From Euclidia mi (lineage: Eukaryota; Arthropoda; Insecta; Lepidoptera; Erebidae), in the NCBI GenBank assembly GCA_944739405.2, contig OX123190.2, positions 63,445,805 to 63,509,804 of the forward strand: a DNA stretch of 64,000 bases. Reading direction: 5' to 3'. The notes beneath the pieces were generated by a model that did no database searches, had not been told where the DNA came from, and saw only the letters and a program-made list of their open reading frames with translations. Position numbers and translations under genes: made by a program. Below, in pieces: positions 55,753 to 64,000 of the stretch (within the stretch, counting starts at the first letter, position 1; each line of letters opens with the position of its first letter).

Positions 55753-56058
55753 ACAGCGATAGCCTAGTGATGAGACCGACAGACTGCTACGCAGAGGGTC
55801 CGGGTGCCACGGCGCACACCGATGACTTTTCGGAGTTATGTGCGTATTAAATTGTTAATTATCGCTTGCTAAACGGTGAAGGAAAACATCGTGAGCAAAA
55901 CCTGCATGTCTGAGTGTTCTCCATAATGTTCTCGAAAGACATGTGTAGTCTGCCAACCCGCACTTGGCCAGCGTGGTGTACTATGGCCTTACTCTTCTCA
56001 TATGGGAAGGGGCCCGTGGCCAGCAGTGGGACAGTATAAAGGGCTGATGATGATGATA
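55753..56058 (+). repeat. SINE, 'agcgatagcctag' head and GATGAT tail
   Basis: Head cagcgatagcctagtgatg, body gatgacttttcggagttatg and cgcttgctaaacggtgaagg, tail ccagcagtgggacagtataa then gggctgatgatgatgat. It shares its head with 42254-42655 but its tail with 5311-5531 and 58408-58641. Confidence 0.75.
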
Positions 56059-56507
56059 CCGATAACTTTTTCTCTTATTCATTTCATCCCTGTCGCTACG
56101 TAAATGACTTAGAGAAAATAAGTAGGTACTTAGGTATCTACGTAACAAGCTAGCATTTTCATTAAGAGTTGTCTCTGTACGGCGGCTACCTAGGAAGTAA
56201 TAATCCATTGGTCTTACAAAAGTATAAAATAAATACTGTAAACTATAATTTTGTCGCGTCCTAATTTTCTGGCAGGCTATTAAGCAGTCTCCAAATTTTC
56301 GAACCGCGTTGTATAGGTACAGATCTCTCCTACCACTAGATACCTAGCAAAAAAAAAAAAAAAAATAATCGTTTTTGTTTCATTGTAGTCCAAAATATGT
56401 TTGTCATTCATCAAAATTAAATAATACAATTATATTTTGTTGATACCGGTTTAGCTTCACTACAAGTTAAACGAGTAACAAGACGTTTTAAAGACTTATT
56501 TAATTTA

Positions 56508-57846
56508 GGGCCGATTTTTCAATCCTCAGATAAACAACCAGATAGTATTTATTCTGAGTATAGCGTAATATTGCGTTTTTCAATGGTCAGATAAGGTTTA
56601 TTCGTCGAATAAATCACCAAACTAAGGAATAAATTTAACTGCCCGATCCTCGGTCAGATAACAGTTTATTTGACTGTTAAGTTGACGTTGAGATACATTT
56701 GGTTGGATTTTGGGCGTGGTATATATATTACGAAATATGGAAAATATGGTCATTTATATATTTTTGACGACGCAACAATCGAAGGGGAGGCTATTATAAA
56801 CGAATAGGTATATTAATCGACCTAGAAGGTGATACAGAATTGTAAGAACGCGGGGCGATCATTTTAATACCTATATTGGAATCAATGGAGATCTGATATT
56901 ATGAAATAGTGAAACAAATCAGATAGCATGTATTTCAAACATTTATTATACCTAATACACACATTTATGGCATACAAATACAGACTTATATTTTCAAAAA
57001 CGAATAAAAACTTAAATACCTAGGTCTCACTCACAATTTCACTAAAGACTAATTTACAATTATTCAACTACCAAAATTTACATCATAATACATTATTACG
57101 TACCGTAACAGTAATATATTATTACGTTCATAAGTCTTAAATGGTACTTAAATGTAAAGATGTCCTGTTATGTTAAAACAGATGCCCAAAATTCTTTCTT
57201 TGGTCACGCTGGGAGCGTTAGCTCCTTTTTGAAGAGACCATTTCTTAGACTCTCGTATTTAAGCTTTAATTTTTGGCACTAACGGTTATTTGTAGGCACA
57301 CCACATGAATTAAAAGCACTTTCTGTCTTTCCACGCACATTCCTTGTCCTGATTAGTTACCGCATCAGTCGTTTTAATTTCTATAATATACTTGTATTTT
57401 TCTATTAAACTTACTAGTAGTTGAATGTCTTTAATCTCGCATTCAAATTTGAGGAACGCTGGCATTGTTATTATAATATAATTTGATTGAAAACGAACAG
57501 CACAAATTCCGCGAAAATACCACAGTCCAAACATACATAAACAAACAGAGCCCCGAAATAATGACAACTATCATTTTGACAGTTAGAGCAGGGCAGGCAA
57601 TAAAGCTTCTGTTTCCTGTCCTGCTCTAATTTCCTGTTCTGCTCTTACATGCACTTTTCTGATATATTTGTTTCACCTATCTGAAGTTAGTGACGGGTAC
57701 GATGACGTTATTCGGTCAGATAGTTGCCCACGGAATAAAAGACTACTGAAAAATTGAAACAAGTTTAACGGACTGATAAACAGTCCAATAAATTTATCAG
57801 TGGAATAGTTATTCATCTCTTTATCTGAGGATTGAAAAATCCGCCC
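56508..57846. mobile_element. PIF/Harbinger-type element, TTA target site duplication
   Basis: Left end GGGCCGATTTTTCAATCCTC AGATAAA; right end inverted GGGCGGATTTTTCAATCCTC AGATAAA; TTA on both sides (56505-56507 and 57847-57849). It encodes a Myb/SANT-like fragment but no transposase. 1339 bp. Confidence 0.82.
57313..57465 (-). pseudogene. Myb/SANT-like (Naif1/zeste-type) domain fragment
   Basis: From the internal ATG: MPAFLKFECEIKDIQLLVSL, then IEKYKYIIEIKTTDAVTNQD and KECAWKDRKCF, stop. The pattern LV..yk.IIE.K.TDAV....KE.AW resembles the Myb/SANT-like DNA-binding domain of Harbinger accessory proteins. It stops about halfway, after AWKDRK, so it is truncated. In PIF/Harbinger elements the second ORF is of this kind, which fits the element around it. 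Confidence 0.65.
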
Positions 57847-57849
57847 TTA

Positions 57850-58400
57850 TTGTAACAAAGATCAAATTCAGATGAGTTTTTGAGTAGGTAATAGTAAGAA
57901 ATAGGCAAGAAATACGTATATGATTGGACATCAAAAGACGTCAATGTTTTAAAAAAGCAGCTCAATATAATGTTCCAAAACTGTAATGCAATCTGTACAT
58001 ATTACAAGTCTTAGTATGAAGTAGGTAATAGATTACACGGGGTAAATAAAAAATCGACGGTACTACGTATGTGCTATAAAGTTCCTTTACACTAGAAACA
58101 CGCCGGTCAAAGTCCACTAGACGTTTGTTGCGTTCATAAGAATCTATTAATCACACAGAGAACATTTCGAAAAGGTGATGGTGACTAATAACATGATGAC
58201 ATAGTAAATATTAGATTATCTTGAATAAATCGTTCGACGAAAGAACAAAGTCCATTTAGGATCTCTTCACACAAGCGTTTTTGCTTATTTTTGATGTGCG
58301 TCAGAATGGCTGGTTGTCTGTGGCGTTGGTATATGAGAGTTGATTTGAAAATTGCTACATAATTGCTTATATTTGCTACATATATAAATAATTGCTACAT
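57850..58400. other. Unassigned intergenic sequence
   Basis: No gene or repeat family recognised. Confidence 0.4.
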
Positions 58401-58407
58401 GGGATTT

Positions 58408-58641
58408 CCGTGTGGTGACGGATAAAGAATACGGATTGTCACCACCCCATATCATCCCATGGGTGTCGTAAGAGCCGACAGAGGGAGCATATTATGCAGA
58501 GAACAGCACTGTAAGAGAAGGAAAACTTGATACAAACCCTATACCAACCCGTTTTGCCAGCGTGGTATAGTAGGCCGATTCCTCCTTTCAAAAGAGAGGC
58601 CTAGTCCAGCAGTGGACTGTTAAAGGCTGATGATCATGATG
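58408..58641 (+). repeat. SINE-like repeat, GATGAT-tailed family, copy 2
   Basis: Nearly identical to 5311-5531, including gagggagcatattatgcaga and gaacagcactgtaagagaag. Tail aggctgatgatcatgat. Confidence 0.75.
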
Positions 58642-58917
58642 ACATGGGATATATATTTAGAAATAAAATATATTTTTTGACAACCCATTCTGACGTTTGG
58701 TTGGCTGGTCACCTCCTAGTTAAAAGTTAAGCATGCAGAGTTTTCCGAAATGTATTGCGTCAATTAGTGCTACATATTTACTTCATTTATCTAATTTAGT
58801 TGTAACTTCAGTCATATGTTAAATCAAGGATATATGAAATATTTAAATTATCCCAATGAAAAGTGCGTGATAAAATAATAAAGGCAAATAGTTGCAGTGT
58901 GAGTGTGACCCTATATG

Positions 58918-59184
58918 ACTGCCTCGTTGGTCTCGCGGCATAAATGTGCGCGTGGGATCGGGAGGTCCCGGGTTCGATTCCTAGGTCGGGCAGTGTTATT
59001 GGGTTTTTCTGTCACGAAATTCTTAGTAGCAGCACGGAGTCTGGAAATGTGCCGGTACGGCAATAGGCTCGCCCCTTATTACGTGGGACTAAAGTATATC
59101 TGGCGAAAAGTGGGTGTAGAAATACACCTCTGCCTACCCCTTCGGGGATAAAAGGCGTGACGTTATGTATGTATGTATGTATGT
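58918..59184 (+). repeat. tRNA-derived SINE, full length
   Basis: Pol III promoter remnants: A box ttggtctcgcggcataa and B box gggttcgattcctagg. The body runs through ggtacggcaataggctcgcc and ggcgaaaagtgggtgtagaa; tail ctgcctaccccttcggggat, aaaaggcgtgacg, then (TATG)n. A 78-codon ORF across it is accidental. Confidence 0.85.
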
Positions 59185-59186
59185 AA

Positions 59187-59411
59187 ATATAGTCTCGATA
59201 TCATGTCAGTGTCATACTTACGTCACAAAAAGCGTATTCTTCTAAATTATCTGATATTTGAATGAAATTGTAACGAGATCGTATGTGTCAAAGACGAATT
59301 GTTTCTTTTAAATTATACGATAATGACATTAGGTTATCAGAATACCGCTTTTAAATCCATTCAAAATATAATATCAATGTCATATAAAAATAGCAGAATT
59401 GGCCCCCTGAT
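59187..59411. mobile_element. MITE, copy 2 (left end missing)
   Basis: Matches 5775-5998 almost base for base and ends tagcagaattggccccctga. The left inverted end is replaced by the SINE's (TATG)n tail, so the SINE probably inserted or recombined there. Confidence 0.7.
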
Positions 59412-59791
59412 GTACAAACCATAAAACATTTTCATGAAACAGAGGTTTTCAAAGAATAACATCCATTCTCACAAACTTTCAAAATTATAACGCGCTAATC
59501 TGTTTCTTTTTAAATTCCATTTGTATCGCTGATATGTAAATTGTAGCGCCGATGTATCGGCATTATTGCGGTAACAAGTATATTTCGGTATCAGTAGATA
59601 TCTGATGCATCCATATGTAGTAAAGAGGACGATATTTATTACGCAAGTTCGTAAAAAATCGTTCTACGGAAGGAAAAAGTCCACTTACATGTGTAATGAA
59701 GTAAATCTTAGGTGTACAAAGATTTTTGCCTAGTCATTATGAATCATTGATGGAGTTTTAGCTTAGAATAATATTTTCTTATAATTAGATC

Positions 59792-60174
59792 ATCATCCTC
59801 TTAGCGTTATCCCAGTTTCAATCTGGGGTCCGCTTACTAGTCTAACCGAATTTGGCTGAATATTAGCTTTTCCACGGAGCGACTGCCTGTCTGCCCTCCG
59901 CAACCCGAAGGGATAGCGATATTCCATGGTTTAGATTAGACTAGTGTCAGTTTATTTAGAAGGTACTGACGCCCTATAACGACTGTCAAAGATCTTCATG
60001 ACAACCGGGACCGACGGCTTAACGTGCTCTCCGAGGCACGGGACAAGCGATAATTAACAATTCAATACGCACATAACTCCGAAAAGTCATTGGTGCACGC
60101 CGTGGATTCGAACCTGATTCCCTCTGCATGGCAGTTTGTTGGTATCTCCACTAGGCTATCGCTGCCTTAAATTT
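59792..60174 (-). repeat. tRNA-derived SINE, inverted
   Basis: Read inverted it starts aaggcagcgatagcctagtg, then gaatccacggcgtgcaccaa and ccgtgcctcggagagcacgt, and ends gggataacgctaag. Same family as 42254-42655, nearly full length. Confidence 0.82.
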
Positions 60175-60341
60175 TAATCGCTGCTTTCTTATAATTAGAT
60201 GACGTCAACTAATAAGTACTGAGCTTTATTAGTCGACTCAGCATTTTTAGCCGGATTTTAGCTTTCCTCTTCAATGACAATTCAGTGGAGTAATTTCCCC
60301 CAAAATCACACTTCATATTGTTCTTGAAGTTTTTATCGATA

Positions 60342-61606
60342 CGAGGGCGGCACTGAAAATTTCGGGGATCAAGGAAGTGACACAACATTACTATTTAAAA
60401 ATGTATTTTTATTGCTTTTCGAAGTATTCGCCGCGAAATTTGACACATTTTTCCATACGATGGAACCAATCATTGAAGCAACCATTCCATTCGAAAGTTG
60501 GGGTCTCCAAAATGGCCGTTTTGTAGACGTCCACAGCTTCTTCAGGTGATGAAAATCTCTGTCCACGTTACGTCCACAATTTATTCTTTATTTTAGGGAA
60601 AGTATAGAAATCATTAGGGCTTAGGTCGGGGCTGTACGGCGGATGGTCTAATAATTCTATGTTTTCTTGCTCTAAAAACTGCTTTGTTCTGTGCGCGGTG
60701 TGAGAACTCGCATTGTCGTGATGGAGGATGATGCGGCGGTTGCAGTTCTCTTTACGGAGTTCAGAAACGACCTGTGGCAAACAAATGCTAGCATACCATT
60801 CTGCATTAACCTTTCTTTGTCCCTCAAGAGGAATAGTCGTAACATGGCCGGTTTTGGTGACAAACGTGGCCACCATTTTTTTTACAACACTCCGTGAACG
60901 AAAAATTTTTGTTGGCTTTAACTCATTTTTGATCACCTAAACTCGTGACTGGTTTTTTGTTTCGGGTTCGTACGCGTATATCCAGGATTCGTCACCTGAT
61001 ACGATGTTGTATACAGCATTTGAGGATCCTGCGTGGAATCTTTCGAGAGTTCTGACGCAACAAGTAACGCGAGCCGCTTTTTGCTTTTCACAGAGCGAAT
61101 GCGGTATCCATCGGGAAAACAACTTTTTTACACCTAATTGTTCATGCAAGATTATTTGTATTTGACTCATGCCAATGTCGTAAAGTTGCCTGAATTTCGC
61201 AGTATGTCACATGTCGATCTTCCTCAATCAGCTTACGCACAGCATCAACGTTTTCTTGGGTGACTGCAGTTTTTGGACGACCTTGACGGGGATCATCACT
61301 GAGCTTGACACGTCCACGTTGAAATTCATCAAACCAGCGATAAATTGTGGTTTTGGATGGGGCTTCATCACCAAATGCAGAAATTATCAGGTCAACACAC
61401 TGTTTTTGTGTTAAACCACTTCGAAAGTCATAATAATTTTCTCAACGAATAAACAAGTTTGACAAAACCTTGTGACAAGACCGAGAATCTTTTTTAAAGT
61501 AAATAAATGGTATTCGATTTTTAAAACCAAGGAGTTTTCAATTAAAAAGATTTTAATATGACAGGAACAGTGGAAATATTCCATTCCCGATACTTTTAGT
61601 GCAGCC
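60342..61606 (-). mobile_element. mariner transposon, inactive
   Basis: Imperfect inverted ends: GGGCGGCACTGAAAATTTCG on the left; GGCTGCACTAAAAGTATCG inverted on the right. TA lies on both sides (60340-60341 and 61607-61608). The length of 1265 bp is usual for mariner. Confidence 0.85.
60390..61420 (-). pseudogene. mariner transposase pseudogene
   Basis: Reads in order: HTH region TKTTIYRWFDEFQRGRVKLS-like with GRPKTAVTQENVDAVRKLI; catalytic SGDESWIYAYEPE; then HHDNASSHTAHRTKQFLEQ and PPYSPDLSPNDF, so the three catalytic Asp positions (DD34D type) are present. Broken by a frameshift near 61185, an in-frame TAG at about 60938 (after NQSRV) and a TAA at about 60567 (after NKLWT). It ends FRGEYFEK-like near 60415. 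Confidence 0.85.
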
Positions 61607-61608
61607 TA

Positions 61609-62800
61609 TGTATTAGCATAGGAATGTTGAAAAATAATACCGGCTTTTTTAACACTTCCGTGTAGGTATGTCTATCCAAATCCAGTTTAAAAGTCTTTAT
61701 TATGATGCCAAACATGTTGTTTTGAATTAACCTTCGCTGGCATGACAAAAATTAACAAAACAAACCATAAACAAGTTAGGTATGTATACATAATATATTA
61801 TTAAAGACGAAAAACTGGATTACATAATCGTATACTTCCGGATGGCTAAAACATGTTATTAAACTATACTAAAGTGTCAACCCATAGAAATATAAACAAG
61901 AGTATATTATATCTATAATCAAACATGTTTATTGTTTCTATGACCATCCGCTTTGTTTTGTTGTTCTTTCTTTTTTTTCGTGTCAGTGTGTGGCCGAATC
62001 TGGTGTCGGCGTTTTCAGATCGCCCAGAGGCTTCCTACATGGCCTTGCGCTTTCCGTCCCGAGACAAGAACAGGGACCGGCCGAGTTTTAGGTGCCTTCC
62101 GAAGCACGGTAGCGTTCTGGTGTAAATGCACACGCAGTTGACTAGTAAATTGCGGAGTTCTTTCTTCCTATTCAAGTTTATTCCTTTTCAAATTTCACCG
62201 AATTCGACAAAGTAGTTTAGCCGTGCAAGATTTTAACGGACTGGGTTTCAAATCCCACTATGCTGGTTCTTTATATAAATTCAATACACTTTAAGACGTT
62301 TACATGTGTGAATTTTTGTCCAAGATATTCAGCTCTTTAGTTTTACAACCTGCCTTTGAAGTTGTTTGAAAAATATCTTATTGGTAATTGGTCAGTGTTA
62401 TGAGGCAAAGTTCACATGGTTTTCAAAGACTGAAACACGTCGTTGTATCGGCCAGATAATTATGTCCAATTCGTGGCAAGACATGTTATTAGTGTGGATA
62501 ATAGCCTGCCAAGAAAATAGCTATGGATACATCTGTTTCATTATGTTAGTGTTTCGAAAGGTAGAGCAGCTACGCAATAATAAAACTCGCAGTGTCGCGA
62601 AAAATACTTACTTATAAACTAGGTTAAGTTTTAAGGTTGCCTTAAAATAATGAAGAAATGGATTAATTCTTTATTTATCGTAAACTTTGCCAATCGTATT
62701 ACGCATTGTATTACTTACCTAAATGTTACTCTTTTACGTAATTAACGTTAACGCATTTTTTACCAAGCCATCAGTTCAGGATGGGCTTACGCCGGGTTTT
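61609..62800. other. Unassigned intergenic sequence
   Basis: A SINE scrap with 'aggtgccttccgaagcacgg' lies at about 61965-62120; otherwise only short ORFs with no recognisable family. Confidence 0.4.
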
Positions 62801-62807
62801 TACTGCT

Positions 62808-63010
62808 TCCGTGGTCGAGCGGTAGTATAATCAACTACGGGTAACGAGATCTCGGGTTTGATGGCTGAGCAAAAAGTTGTAATGCAAATTCAATAATACT
62901 CGGCGTCAGGCATTTACACAATTAAAGCCCTGTGGCTCGGCAGGCATCTTAAACCTGGCCCCCAATCTCTCGCCGGTCGTGACTGAGGATATGTCGACCC
63001 TTCGGAGCAT
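62808..63010 (+). repeat. tRNA-derived SINE
   Basis: A box tggtcgagcggtagtataat and a degenerate B box gggtttgatggc; the body ends cgtgactgaggatatgtcga and ccttcggagc. It is a different family from the others in the window. Confidence 0.55.
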
Positions 63011-64000
63011 GAGAATGGTGCAATCACAGAAATTAATCTATCTAGCTATATCAATTGCTGTGGAGGAAACAGTGAGTGCACTTGTGTTTGCGCACTAGCT
63101 TGTGCACTTAAGACTGTTCGCTGTGGCCAAAATTCGGTCTGGGGGAGAATATTCATTAATACTCAGAACAAGCTGGCTCAGAATAAATTCAATATGTACG
63201 AGTACAGACTTCTAGTAAAGCCAAAGTCCATTGAATTTTATTATTTAGTAGATAACTCAATATCTTATCAGTTACTCATCATGTTCGCGTCAACTATCAA
63301 CTGGTATAAAATAGTAATCTCGTGTTTGACATGTGAATGCAAGTAGATAAACTTGTACAGGTCGTTGCCGACCTTTGAGTAACCACTAGACATAAATGGA
63401 GCTAGTTTTACATACTTATCTCAAGGGTTCTCTCTGTCTCTCGAATTCTGAAAATCATAGAACAGAAAGAGATATATCTTCTTACCCAATTTTTGTTTCG
63501 TTTCATTTTAAAGAATGGTTAATTCTGTGAAGAAATCGCGCTGCTCTCTTGTCTCCCTATACGCGTAGGTGTGATGATGCAGTTAATATTTCATCCGTGT
63601 TCGTTAACAGGTGCATCAAATAGTAGAGAGATTAGTCGTATACACGGTCATACATGAAATAAACCGCCGGTATAGGCTGGCCTATCTCAGCATGGCATAG
63701 CTAAACATTTATGTATCAGCTTAAGCTGGATAGTTAAATTGTGATTTGCACGGTAGAAGGAATACTTGGCTCGTCTAGTAGATATAATTTTGCACGTGCT
63801 TGCTACATGAAGTCATGATTGAATGTACATATGATCAATGGTCATTCAGTTCAAACTTCAAGGTAAATACCAGTTTTGTTTAACATTACTATTTATACAA
63901 TCATACATACGTTTATCTATACATAGGTATATTTTTTAAGAAGGTTTTGTGGCTTTTCCTTTTACGCAGTTTTGCATGGGCCTTAGATAACCTACGTCAC
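63011..64000. other. Unassigned intergenic sequence
   Basis: No feature recognised. Confidence 0.4.

Noticed and set aside
58915..59151. 78-codon ORF
   Set aside because: It lies entirely in a tRNA-derived SINE.
62808..62880. A second tRNA gene
   Set aside because: A and B boxes are recognisable but no cloverleaf forms, and a SINE body follows.

Overview
The window is eukaryotic nuclear DNA from an insect, most likely a moth or butterfly. It is AT-rich, has large introns, and is dense in tRNA-derived SINEs, RTE-type LINE tails, PIF/Harbinger and hAT derivatives, a mariner and a Penelope-like relic. The Lepidoptera call rests on recognising several repeat families and is an inference. There are no bacterial genes, operons or CRISPR arrays.

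Only two host genes can be read with confidence. On the + strand (1103-6226) are the last five coding exons of 4-hydroxyphenylpyruvate dioxygenase (tyrosine catabolism). All three iron ligands are present; the 5' exons lie outside the window. A tRNA-Asp gene sits antisense in one of its introns. On the - strand (44410 down to 9271) is a complete eight-exon Sec62 gene (ER protein translocation). It reads through as 376 codons plus stop with all seven introns GT-AG, and occupies about 35 kb because of transposon-filled introns. A candidate first exon of an unknown + strand gene starts at 45037, divergent from Sec62.

Layout: 1-590 Penelope-like relic; 1103-6226 HPPD with tRNA-Asp and MITEs; 9271-44410 Sec62, holding SINEs, a non-LTR RT fragment, a 16-copy 162-bp array over exon 5 (14030-16571), a young non-coding LTR element with identical LTRs (17708-23060), foldback and Harbinger-type MITEs and LINE fragments; 44411-45036 head-to-head spacer; 45-49 kb repeats and an RTE fragment; 49131-54482 a nested transposon complex (Harbinger composite, two inverted 1202-bp units, a hAT-type element); 54486-54986 an unrecognised 196-codon ORF ending in a perfect hairpin; 56508-57846 a Harbinger-type element with a Myb/SANT-like fragment; 58.4-60.2 kb SINEs; 60342-61606 a dead mariner; 61.6-64 kb nothing recognised but a SINE.

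The strongest unusual signal is the Sec62 exon 5 array. The exon part encoding the first transmembrane segment, with its splice donor, is repeated 16 times in perfect 162-bp units, and each extra copy has a donor and a minimal AG acceptor. The 853-codon ORF over it is an artefact of a period divisible by three. Other points of interest are several near-perfect short-loop hairpins that look like templated inverted duplications, a MITE lying 25 bp from an HPPD 3' splice site, and a SINE whose 3' tail matches that of an RTE-type LINE in the same window.
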